This document shows, one piece after another, positions 26,622 through 33,763 of a stretch of 64,000 nucleotides of DNA (its first letter is position 1; each line of letters opens with the position of its first letter). The stretch lies in assembly GCA_910585295.1 (NCBI GenBank), contig CAJUDE010000042.1:21482-85481 (forward strand), written 5' to 3'. Below the pieces are notes generated by a model. The model saw only the letters and a program-made list of their open reading frames with translations, was not told the origin of the DNA and did no database searches. The translations under genes were made by a program, and so were the position numbers. This stretch comes from an uncultured Lachnospiraceae bacterium (GTDB taxonomy: Bacteria > Bacillota > Clostridia > Lachnospirales > Lachnospiraceae).

Positions 26622-27687
26622 CAGAGGAAAATATTGTTGAGTGGCTGAAAATGAAAAACGCAATCAGAACTTATTCACATGATGATATAGGTTCCGCAAG
26701 GTTGTTGTCTGATATATTCAATAAAATTTGTAGATACAACGCTACGGTCAGTGAATGGTATGAATTTAATGGGAAGTATTGGGCAATTGATTTGGGCGGC
26801 TTGAAAGTGCGGAATATGACAAAGATTCTGGCAAAAGCACTTATCAAATATGCGGTGTCGGTATCAGAGGATGATAATAAATATCTGAAATATGCGGCAA
26901 CATGGAATGAGCATCGAAAACGAAATACAATTATCCAAGATGCAAGGGATTTGAATTTTTTTAAGAATGAAGATTGTGATATTGATATCTACATTTTGAA
27001 TTGTCTGAATGGCGTTTTGGTATTGCATCAAGATAGGGTTGAATTTATCAAGCATGACCCGGATTTGCTATTAACGCAGATTGCGAATGTGCGGTATGAG
27101 CCGGGAAAGTCATGTGAACGGTGGGAAAAATTTATTGAGGAAGTTATGCAAGGCAATCAAGAGAAAGTCCGTTATCTGCAAAAACTATTCGGTATTTGTC
27201 TGACTGGTGATACAAGGCTTGAAAAAATGTGGTTTTTATTCCCGCGAGCAATGAGCCAAGCAGCCGCGCTCGCGCGGATATTTGGCGAATGCCGCGAGGG
27301 GCGCTGTGTGCCGGCGGCACACGTTCAGCGCCGACCGAAACGGAGTGCAGACCAAATACCCCGCCCCTTGAGGCGAAAAGAACAAGTTAGGTCATGCCCC
27401 GTAGCTTGCTGCGGGGTATTTGACTTGGCAGTACAACAAGAAACGGAAAATCTACAATGATTGAAACAATTTCAAATTTATATGAAAAATATGAGGAATG
27501 GTGCAACGATAACGGTTTTCATACAGAAAATAAACGGAATTTTATTGATGATGTGAAGTCAAAGAACATTTACAAGGCATCTGGAACGGTGAATGGCAAG
27601 ACGGTTCGCAACATTATCCGTGGGTATGACTTTGCAATTGAAGATTTTATTGAAGTTGATGAATCAGAGCCGTTGCCATTTGATTAG
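26618..27687 (+). pseudogene. D5/P4-type primase-helicase, split by a repeat
   Basis: GTG 26618 starts a frame reading through FNKICRYNATVSEWYEFNG and ILNCLNGVLVL to LEKMWFLF, the D5 N-terminal and helicase entry. There the frame runs into the repeat at 27241-27425. Directly after the repeat, in frame once it is removed, comes GSTTRNGKSTMIETI, the Walker A loop. The protein then jumps to SNLYEKYEEWCNDNGFHTEN, a C-terminal winged-helix-like part. So two lesions exist: a 185-bp insertion before the Walker A glycine and loss of most of the helicase core. Confidence 0.8.
27241..27425 (+). repeat. Structured dispersed repeat, copy A (inserted in helicase gene)
   Basis: This GC-rich block starts CCCGCGAGCAATGAGCC and ends GCGGGGTATTTGACT. 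It folds into successive stems: CCGCG-centred hairpin, GGCGCTGTGTGCC with GGCACACGTTCAGCGCC, and AAATACCCCG with CGGGGTATTT. It is nearly identical to the copy at 63785-63968. Removing it restores the reading frame of the host gene exactly, which shows it inserted. Confidence 0.85.
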
Positions 27688-27702
27688 TGAGGGGTACAGT
27701 AT

Positions 27703-27909
27703 ATGGACTATTTCGAGGTATATCGTGAAATTTGGCAGTTTCATAAGCAGTATATTGACAGAATTTGCAATGAGGATGAATTTTGGGAAGCAGTGATTTC
27801 AGATGCGGACAGGCTATACAAAAAGTATGATAATTCACGATTTGCAAAGGATTTGATACTGGCAGAATTGACGGAGTTTGAGCGGATTAGCAAGGAAGAA
27901 AAAACATAG
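27703..27909 (+). CDS. Small hypothetical protein of integrative element
   Basis: The 68-residue protein is acidic and helical (EVYREIWQFHKQYIDRICNE, then FAKDLILAELTEFERISKEE) with AGGGG upstream of ATG. It has no recognised domain. It lies 15 bases after the helicase remnant and resembles the small conserved proteins often found next to replication genes of Clostridia phages, but this is an impression only. Confidence 0.55.
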   Translation: MDYFEVYREIWQFHKQYIDRICNEDEFWEAVISDADRLYKKYDNSRFAKDLILAELTEFERISKEEKT

Positions 27910-28009
27910 TTTGTGCGTGGTGTGCATTTCCTATGGGTTGTATGAAAAATAATTTCTTTAAGGGTTTTACATGGGAAATACATATTTGCACAAATGCAGT
28001 CAGGATAAG

Positions 28010-28046
28010 GCTTCCACAGTGTGTGATAACTCTCTCCTGTGGAAGC
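28010..28046. repeat. Perfect 10-bp stem-loop
   Basis: GCTTCCACAG (28010-28019) and CTGTGGAAGC (28037-28046) flank a 17-base loop in the 226-bp gap between two element genes. No T-run follows. It could be a replication or packaging signal or an RNA structure; nothing distinguishes these. Confidence 0.55.
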
Positions 28047-28135
28047 ATTGAAGTAAGTACAGCGAATTTTCTTAACGTCAAAAAAAGAAGTATTTTTATA
28101 AAATAGGCTGAAATTCAGCAGAAAAGAGGTAAAAC

Positions 28136-28669
28136 ATGGGAAGAAACAGTTATCCACAAGGGCAGATTGACGATATAGAACCGTCAACAGTGCAGGAACT
28201 TATTACATCACTAAAGCAATTACACGACAGAGGAAAGCCGGAAACAGACGAGGAAATCAAACAGCGGATTGATGAGTATTTTTCATTCTGCCAACAGTCC
28301 AGTATCAGACCGGGTATAGAGAGCCTTTGCATGGCATTGCATATTAGCAGAACCATCCTTTTTAACTGGAATAACGGAACAGGGTGTAGCGAAAGGTGTC
28401 AAGAACTGATACAATCGGCGAAATCTTTTATTGTGGCATATATTGAACAAGCCTTATTGTCTGGAAAGGTATCGCCGCCAAGTGGCATTTTCTTAATGAA
28501 AAATTGGCTATCTTACAAAGATACTGTAAGCATTGAAGAAAGCATACCCAACAAAGAGGAAAAGCATGTTTTGACCGCTGCCGAACTTCCACGATTAGGA
28601 GAACTTGCAGAGGGTACAGGAAAAATTGCGGCACAGCTTCCTCGATTGGGAGATGAATTGCAGGAGTGA
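28136..28669 (+). CDS. Terminase small subunit-like phage protein
   Basis: The 177-residue protein has a helix-turn-helix region (CMALHISRTILFNWNNGTG) preceded by EEIKQRIDEYFSFCQQSSIR and followed by KSFIVAYIEQALLSGKVSPP and FLMKNWLSYKDTVSIE. This arrangement, DNA-binding domain then a GKVSP-type turn and a variable tail, matches small terminase-like proteins of Firmicutes phages and satellites. AGAGG precedes ATG. No large terminase follows, so if functional it may act on a helper phage's packaging. Confidence 0.6.
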   Translation: MGRNSYPQGQIDDIEPSTVQELITSLKQLHDRGKPETDEEIKQRIDEYFSFCQQSSIRPGIESLCMALHISRTILFNWNNGTGCSERCQELIQSAKSFIVAYIEQALLSGKVSPPSGIFLMKNWLSYKDTVSIEESIPNKEEKHVLTAAELPRLGELAEGTGKIAAQLPRLGDELQE

Positions 28670-28865
28670 TTAGCGATATTTAAAGATAATATGTCAAGAG
28701 ATATGTCAAAAAGTTATTTTTATGTTGTGAAATGACGTAAAATCAATATTTTTATAGTGTTATTAGCACTAACTTTAGCTAAGTACATATTGAATTTAAT
28801 AGATTTTTATACCGAAAATTCAAAACAAATAGCCATAAATGGCAGAAAGAATGAGGTAAGACATT

Positions 28866-29724
28866 ATGAAATATCAAAAATTTATGAAAAAGGTTATGGA
28901 ACAGTTGACCGGGTACAAAGGAACGGTTGGTGCACTTGCCACTTCTTATCAGTTAGAAGTGGCAAGGCGTGAGGAAGAATTGACGGGAACGAAAGGTAAA
29001 TATACAGATGAATATATCAAAGAGAGCCGCCAGAACTGGAAGTCGTCAAAGGACTATTCCGGAGAAATTAGTAGGTCAAGGGAAAAACATCAAAAAATTG
29101 CGCTTGCATATGTCGACCAGATTCAAAAAGAATTGAATTCATATTTTCAGATTCCAGTTGATTCCGGGTTTGCCGCAACCGTTACAGCAATATTTGATTT
29201 GTTGCAGGGGGCGAGCGGCGGTTATTGGGGGCATAGGTTGCTGAATGAGCTTGCAGAATGTAAAAAATGCGGTAAATATGGCTTTTGAGGGATATTGCGG
29301 CACGAATTAGGAATTGAAAGACGTTGTTTTTCCGATAAATAAAGCCTTAGAGCAGACAAACGCTAAACTTTCAGAAACATATGGCGTACAGCCACAGAAG
29401 ACAAAACTTGACAATATGGCAATATCCAGAATGGCAGGCAGTGTAAAATGTTTTGATGAAAACCACCGTCCTTATACCCCCTTTTCTGAAATGATGGAAG
29501 GATTAGTGGCAACTATGCCAGAGCCAAAGAGAAAGACCACATTGACGGACAGCGACAAAAATTTAATTGATACGCTGATTAGTGCTGATTATCCGTCATT
29601 GGCGCAAAGTGATGCTATAAAAATTGTGAAAGCTGACAGCAGATTAGCAGAGATTCTTTCGTTAGATGAAAGATACGGAAAAGCAGTAAAAGAAGCATTG
29701 CAGGAGGTAGCAGATAATGAATAA
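28866..29724 (+). pseudogene. Hypothetical phage-type protein, frameshifted
   Basis: The first frame (28866-29288) encodes 140 residues (MTGYKG-type opening, KGKYTDEYIKESRQNWKSSK) and stops early. From the A6 run near 29260 the next frame continues KNAVNMAFEGYCGTN, meets a TAG, then reads ELKDVVFPINKALEQTNAKL to the end at 29724. One indel in the A-tract plus one stop would rebuild a protein of about 285 residues. No family was recognised. The 3' end overlaps the next small gene by ATGA, as intact phage operons do. Confidence 0.55.
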
Positions 29725-29884
29725 ATTATATGCAGACAGAAACGGAATGACAGTTGACAGCACAAAGCAGGACAAGGCAACAAGGGCAGTAAACAAGATG
29801 ATTGAAAGGGATAGGAAGTCAAGGGAGCGTAGCGCACAGATTCTTGATTACTACAGGAACGGACGGCAAAAGGATGTAAAGTAA
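29717..29884 (+). CDS. Small basic hypothetical protein
   Basis: A 55-residue frame starts inside the end of the previous gene (ATG within GATAATGAATAA) with GCAGGAGGT 10 bases upstream. It is highly charged: KLYADRNGMTVDSTKQDK, VNKMIERDRKSRERSAQILD, ending RQKDVK. No domain is recognised. Overlap and a good ribosome site support it as a real coupled gene of the integrative element. Confidence 0.55.
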   Translation: MNKLYADRNGMTVDSTKQDKATRAVNKMIERDRKSRERSAQILDYYRNGRQKDVK

Positions 29885-30131
29885 GTGAAGATATATCTAT
29901 CTGGATGGATGCCCTAGGGGGCTATATGCAAAGCTGGATCTGCTTCATTAAGTTACTGAAATCTCCGCAAGTTACAAAAAAGGGTTATTGTCGAAAAGGG
30001 TAGATATGCTATAATCCCGATATGGGAAACCATAGAGCCAAAGGCGGCTTTACCCCTCTTATTTTTCGGAGGGTTTAAGTAGCCCTCCAGATATCATGCC
30101 CTTAGGGTACGAAAGAAAGGAGGGCGATGCA
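29885..30131. promoter_or_regulatory. Leader and promoter of the split holin-like toxin
   Basis: TTGTCG (29992-29997) and TATAAT (30014-30019) with a 16-base spacer lie about 110 bases before the toxin ATG. The leader contains GGAGGGTTTAAGTAGCCCTCC, a possible hairpin, and AAAGGAGGGCG just before the start. Long structured leaders are usual for type I toxin mRNAs. Confidence 0.55.
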
Positions 30132-30232
30132 ATGTATGTTACATATGCGGATTTGATTGATACCAGATAAGGATAGATTTTTTATAAAAAACGTATCTTG
30201 CAATTAAAATTTGCATATGCTATAATGCCATT

Positions 30233-30321
30233 AGGCAAAGAAATGTGGAGAATTCCATGTAGGCAAAGAACGAATCCCCCGACTGTAATGGCGTACAGTC
30301 GAGGGATTCTTCTTTTCTTTT
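30233..30321 (+). ncRNA. Candidate RNA antitoxin of type I locus B
   Basis: TTGCAA (30198-30203) and TATAAT (30221-30226), 17 bases apart, drive a short RNA that ends at GACTGTA/TACAGTC extended by GAATCCC/GGGATTC before TTCTTTTCTTTTTT. Its early part (about 30238-30260) is a close, gapped match to 30424-30446, the complement of the start region of toxin B, mirroring locus A. Confidence 0.6.
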
Positions 30322-30346
30322 TTATAGTGGCAAAGCGTCCACTAGG

Positions 30347-30445
30347 CTATTTGTTGCCTTTGTCGTGCCTGTCTAGCCATTTGCTGATGAGGTGGCAAAC
30401 CACACCTGCCGCGACAGTCACAAGAAATGTGAAGAATAACTCCAT
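30347..30445 (-). CDS. Small membrane peptide, candidate type I toxin B
   Basis: The 32-residue peptide (MELFFTFLVTVAAGVVCHLI, then a KWLD-containing charged tail) is a paralogue of toxin A at 25394-25492: same length, a Cys-His pair in the middle of the helix and the same KWLD boundary. It lies inside the MITE at 30159-30730 and converges with its own antisense RNA. A GGGAGGGGGTG segment precedes ATG. Function as a membrane toxin is inferred. Confidence 0.65.
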   Translation of the reverse strand: MELFFTFLVTVAAGVVCHLISKWLDRHDKGNK

Positions 30446-30789
30446 GCAAACACCCCCTCCCGTTGCCGGGTGTAGGTTGGACAACACAGGCATTATAACA
30501 TATCGGTAGATAATCTTCTATCACATTTTGGAAGAACTTTACAATTCGGATTGTGGTTGGCACAATCCGATGCTCGATATCATTGTGGACGCTGTTGCAA
30601 AGTGATTTCCTCGTGTAGCTGATATTTCTGCTTTTACCATCCGAGCAAAAAATCCTACCACTTTTCTCCTCGGCTTTGTATCATCTGCTTTAAATATATT
30701 TTTTATCCTTATCTGGTTTCATTTTTAATCCAAATTGGTATACTCATTGTTGCCCTTGCTAATTTGATTTATCAGATTTACAAGGGAAA

Positions 30790-30891
30790 AAAGAAATAGC
30801 CGCCACTACTGCAATAGCGACGGCTGACCTCGTAAGAGGTATTTAGTTATCGTTTGAGGGGTAGAGCCGCTTCTATGGTTCTCCCTTTTCT
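30790..30891 (-). ncRNA. RNA antitoxin of the split holin-like toxin
   Basis: On the - strand, TTGAAC (30926-30921) and TATATT (30903-30898) have a 17-base spacer. The RNA would run left through GAGAACC, CCTCTTACGAGG and end at the stem GCCGTCGCTATTGC/GCAGTAGTGGCGGC, overlapping the 3' end of the toxin gene. The same arrangement, partly conserved in sequence, is seen at 45665-45768. Confidence 0.6.
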
Positions 30892-30934
30892 ATCTACAAT
30901 ATAGCATATCTAGCAAAGAGGTTCAAGAGTTTTA

Positions 30935-31147
30935 TTATATTTCTTCTTTTGTATCTCTCATTACAAATATCCCTTTAAAATCACAATTTAGAATGTCGGC
31001 TATCTGATTCAGTTCCTTTTCGCTGAAATTATCACGTTTTAGTTTATTTGATAGGTTACTTTGAGAAGTGTTAAGACTGTTAGCTAGTTCCGTAACAGAT
31101 ATTTTTCGCTTTACTAATGCGATTCGTATTTTTTCTGACATGGACAT
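30935..31147 (-). CDS. XRE-family transcriptional repressor
   Basis: ATG 31147 is preceded by GAGGGTG; a longer frame lacks a ribosome site. The 70-residue protein is a single Cro/CI helix-turn-helix: IRIALVKRKISVTELANSLN, TSQSNLSNKLKRDNFSEKEL, NQIADILNCDFKG. It is divergent from the small phage-type genes to its right, and four AAGTGATA boxes in the gap are its likely operators. It is probably the repressor that keeps the element silent. Confidence 0.85.
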   Translation of the reverse strand: MSMSEKIRIALVKRKISVTELANSLNTSQSNLSNKLKRDNFSEKELNQIADILNCDFKGIFVMRDTKEEI

Positions 31148-31182
31148 GTTTACACCCTCTTTCTTATAAGATAAATTCATTA

Positions 31183-31324
31183 TATCACTTAAAAGAAATA
31201 AAAACAATAAAAAAGTGATATATATTTGCGATAAGTGTTTACAATGAAACTAATATAGTCTATAATATCATATATAAGTGATAAATAACATTTTTTTAAA
31301 AACATTTATCACTTTTTCTTTGTG
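31183..31324. promoter_or_regulatory. Operator boxes between XRE repressor and early genes
   Basis: AAGTGATA or its complement TATCACTT occurs at 31183-31190, 31213-31220, 31276-31283 and 31317-31324, with a degenerate box GATAAGTG near 31231. They flank candidate -10 sequences for both directions (for example TATAAT at 31261-31266). This is the typical layout of a phage repressor switch. Confidence 0.65.
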
Positions 31325-31537
31325 ATAACGGACATTCTTTAATCTGGCTATCTGACAGCCGAAGGAATTGCCATATAGGGTGAGCCAAAGAAAGAAGGTG
31401 TATGCAGATTAAAAGAAAATAAAAATGCCCTCACAGAGCCGCAACCTCTGACAAGGGCAAGTAACCCGGACACATAGCAAAGCCGGATATAAAAAATCAT
31501 GCCATATCCGGCGCAAGAAAGCAATTTGGTAAAAATT
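31325..31537. other. Leader with a small hairpin
   Basis: GTTGCGGC-type repeats are weak here. GAGCCGCAACCTCTGACAAGGG and the pair GCCGGATAT/ATATCCGGC (31482-31490 and 31503-31511) form a perfect 9-bp stem with a 12-base AT-rich loop just upstream of the small membrane-protein gene. No gene is seen. Confidence 0.4.
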
Positions 31538-31681
31538 ATGAAAAAACAGAAAAACACAACACTTGCTTTTGATATATTGAGGGAAGAAAAGAAACGCACT
31601 GCCTTATGGTTTACCGCTTTTATCGTGGCTTTTGCGGTGGTTATTGTTGACCGTATTGTTAGAGGTGTCAAGCATGAGTGA
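31538..31681 (+). CDS. Small single-pass membrane protein
   Basis: ATG 31538 gives a 47-residue protein: MKKQKNTTLAFDILREEKKR then one membrane helix and a short basic tail. Proteins with the LAFDIL-EEK opening and one helix are common in early regions of Clostridia phages and integrative elements. The ribosome site is weak. It overlaps the next gene by 8 bases, showing coupling. Function is unknown. Confidence 0.6.
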   Translation: MKKQKNTTLAFDILREEKKRTALWFTAFIVAFAVVIVDRIVRGVKHE

Positions 31682-31922
31682 CAATGGAAAAAGAGTAATG
31701 GAAAGCATTATTGAGAGAATGCCAGAGATTAAGAACGAGAATGTACTTAAAAGCATTGGATTAATTATCGGGGATTGTGCAGTTGACGAGAATGGAGAAG
31801 AAAGAGTGGACTGGATAATGCACATCATTTATCAGCTTGTGGCAAATGCAGGATTGGAAGAATTAAAATCAATCTATTCCTTTTCAAGGGGACTTTGCGG
31901 AGAAAGGCAGGTATCGGCATGA
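31674..31922 (+). CDS. Small hypothetical protein of integrative element
   Basis: The 82-residue, acidic, helical protein (VMESIIERMPEIKNENVLKS, IIGDCAVDENGEERVDWIMH) starts at ATG 31674 inside the previous gene, with AGAGGTG upstream. It overlaps the following frame by ATGA. No domain is recognised; it looks like a conserved accessory protein of the element. Confidence 0.55.
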   Translation: MSDNGKRVMESIIERMPEIKNENVLKSIGLIIGDCAVDENGEERVDWIMHIIYQLVANAGLEELKSIYSFSRGLCGERQVSA

Positions 31923-32008
31923 AAGAACATCTGATAGAACAAGTTTCAAAGATTATGCAACAGATTAACGATACCCAAGACCTTATAAAGATTTATACAT
32001 TTGCGTAG
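31919..32008 (+). pseudogene. Short phage-type protein with premature stop
   Basis: The frame KEHLIEQVSKIMQQINDTQD LIKIYTFA ends at TAG 32006-32008, but the same frame continues TYLEFQQEKAGVCDES to a second stop that would overlap the next start. Small phage proteins with a LIKIYTFA-K-type end are usually 35-45 residues, so the TAG is likely a point mutation. It starts by ATGA overlap with the previous gene. Confidence 0.45.
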
Positions 32009-32048
32009 ACATATCTTGAATTTCAGCAGGAGAAAGCAGGTGTTTGTG

Positions 32049-32216
32049 ATGAATCGAACTGAGATAGCAAAGGCAATCGCTGAGGACTTATTAAACAATG
32101 GTACACTGGACGAAAATAATTTTTCTTATGATACAGATGCACTTCTTGATTATGTCCAGAAAACGGTATTAGAGCATTTGAAAGACTATGTAATCATATC
32201 TGGAAGCGTTTTGTAG
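32049..32216 (+). CDS. Small acidic hypothetical protein
   Basis: ATG 32049 with AGCAGGTG upstream starts a 55-residue protein, MNRTEIAKAIAEDLLNNGTL followed by DTDALLDYVQKTVLEHLKDY. It is acidic and helical with no recognised domain. It is the last gene before the integrase, 60 bases away. Confidence 0.5.
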   Translation: MNRTEIAKAIAEDLLNNGTLDENNFSYDTDALLDYVQKTVLEHLKDYVIISGSVL

Positions 32217-32276
32217 AGAAGTGGGGAGGACGGTTTGGTTCTCCCTGCTGTAATTTAAAGCGAGAGGAGGTTCTAT

Positions 32277-33454
32277 ATGGCAGAAAAGCGAAAAGACAGC
32301 AAAGGGCGAGTTTTGCGGAAAGGCGAGCATGAGCGCACAGATGGGAGATACCATTATTTATATTTGGATGCTTCCGGGAAAAGATGTTATGTGTATGCAA
32401 AAGATTTATTATCATTGCGTGAAATGGAAAAAGAGATAGAACGGGATTTACTGGACGGAATCAGTAATGCAAGCGGTAAAACCACGCTGAATCAGCTTTT
32501 TAAGATGCATATGGAATTAAAAAATGATTTGAGGGCAACCACAAGAGAGAATTACAACAGAATGTGGCACAACACTGTGGAAGCGTCTGCTATTGGAAAG
32601 AAAAAATTTCCGATATAAAGCAAGTACACGTCAAGGCTTTTTATACCGATTGCGTTAAGGCAGGATTAAAGCGGAACGCAATCAAACTGATTCACAATCT
32701 GATTTTTTCATCCTTTGAATTGGCGGTTGATTCTGATTTTATAAGGAAGAATCCAGCAAAGGGTGCAATGGAGAATATCAAGCAGGATGCCGGGGAGAAG
32801 ATACCGTTGTCGGAAGATGAAATAAAAAGACTGATAGACTTTTGCATAAACAGCGCTACATATTCTATTCATGTTCCGTTCCTTACAATCGCAATCGGTA
32901 CTTGTCTGCGGTGCGGGGAAATTACTGGCCTGACATGGAGTGATATAGACATGAAAAACCGTACAATCAGCGTGAATCACCAACTGATCTATAAGAATTT
33001 TGGTGACGGATGCAAGTTCCATGTTAGTGAGCCTAAGACAGATGCCGGAAAAAGAACTATACCCATGACAGAAACGGTTCACAGGGCATTTGTGGAACTA
33101 AGAAAGCAAAACTTGATATTGGGCAGACGGAGCGATACAGAGGTGGACGGATATAGCAATTTTGTATTTGTCAGCGGCAACGGACAGCCATTTGCGATCA
33201 ATGCGGTCAATAGTTTTCTGTTGAATATGGAAAAGGCGTATAATAAAGCACATCCAGAAGAACCGATACCGCACTTATCAGCGCATATTTTAAGGCATAC
33301 CGGATGTACCTTACTTGCATCCGCAGGAATGGATATAAAGGCATTACAGAACGTCATGGGGCATTCTGATGCAAGTATCACAATGAATGTGTACTGTACA
33401 ACCATAGCAGCTTTGAGAGAACCGAAAAGGAAGTGCAGAGAATTGACAATGTAA
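32277..33454 (+). pseudogene. Tn916-type tyrosine integrase, frameshifted
   Basis: The first frame (32277-32618) gives the arm-binding domain (KGRVLRKGEHERTDGRYHYL) and the start of the core-binding domain, then stops after AIGKKKFPI. The next frame carries on as ISDIKQVHVKAFYTDC and includes all catalytic landmarks: RCGEITG (Arg), HILRHTGCT (His-x-x-Arg), GHSD and the tyrosine in NVYC. One extra A in the A6 run at about 32602-32607 would join them into a normal protein of about 390 residues. GAGAGGAGG precedes ATG. It may be a true inactivation, a slippage-controlled gene or a homopolymer error. Confidence 0.85.
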
Positions 33455-33473
33455 TCAATTTTTAAGTAAGAAT

Positions 33474-33505
33474 CCACCGTCAGCAATATCGGCGGTGGGT
33501 TTTTG
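33474..33505 (+). terminator. Terminator after the integrase
   Basis: CCACCG pairs with CGGTGG and is followed by GTTTTT. It is 20 bases after the integrase stop. Confidence 0.75.
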
Positions 33506-33614
33506 TATGTCAGAAGAAAAAATATGTCAATCGTATGTCAAAATGGGTAAAATAGAAATATATAGCTACCAGAAACCGCATAAAATCGCCACTTCATAAA
33601 ATTTTCATACAATT
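33506..33614. other. Probable right end of the integrative element
   Basis: ATGTCA recurs three times (33508, 33524, 33535 region) and TATGTCAAAATGGG resembles ATATGTCAAAAAG at 28692; such repeats next to integrase genes can be arm-binding sites. The attachment core is expected here but no matching left copy was found by eye. Confidence 0.35.
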
Positions 33615-33657
33615 TTAGCACTCGAAACTTGACAGTGCTAACAACACGTGGTATTGT
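33615..33657 (+). promoter_or_regulatory. CIRCE operator and promoter of clpB
   Basis: TTAGCACTC (33615-33623), nine bases, then CAGTGCTAA (33633-33641) matches the CIRCE consensus with one mismatch. It overlaps a promoter: TTGACA (33629-33634), 17 bases, TATTGT (33652-33657). HrcA should bind here and block clpB outside heat or protein-folding stress. Confidence 0.88.
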
Positions 33658-33763
33658 TATACAAGAAATAGAACAAAATCCATAAATCAAATCCTGCCTG
33701 CATGGCATGGCGGTGATTTACCAATAATAGCAGTAAAACAATCAGGAGGGAAGGAGGGCCCTT

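Larger units (their letters stand above)
30159..30730. mobile_element. MITE-like element carrying a type I toxin-antitoxin locus
   Basis: The left end reads GATACCAGATAAGGATA and the right end TATCCTTATCTGGTTTC, giving an inverted repeat ACCAGATAAGGATA. Inside are a complete toxin gene (30347-30445) and its convergent RNA antitoxin (30233-30321), and no transposase. The position is exact: it interrupts a holin-like toxin frame that is otherwise perfect. Related ends occur at 43244-43293 and 44950-45031, and a possible one near 21920. No clear target-site duplication was seen. Confidence 0.75.
30132..30799 (+). pseudogene. Holin-like type I toxin split by a MITE
   Basis: The gene begins MYVTYADLI (30132-30158), then a 572-bp insertion follows, and the same frame resumes at 30731 as QIGILIVALANLIYQIYKGK and ends at TAG 30797-30799. 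Joining the two parts gives a 31-residue peptide with one membrane helix and a lysine tail, the standard form of holin-like (Hol_Tox) type I toxins such as the intact one at 43858. The insertion makes it inactive, but its antisense RNA promoter remains downstream. Confidence 0.75.
25690..33510. mobile_element. Decayed phage-like integrative element
   Basis: Boundaries are approximate. From left to right it holds an excisionase-like gene, a broken primase/polymerase, a broken D5-type helicase, small phage-type genes, a terminase-small-subunit-like gene, nested toxin-antitoxin elements, an XRE repressor with operator boxes, more small phage-type genes and a frameshifted Tn916-type integrase next to the right end. 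No capsid, portal or large terminase gene is present, so it resembles a phage satellite or a deleted prophage. No att direct repeat could be identified by eye. Confidence 0.7.
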
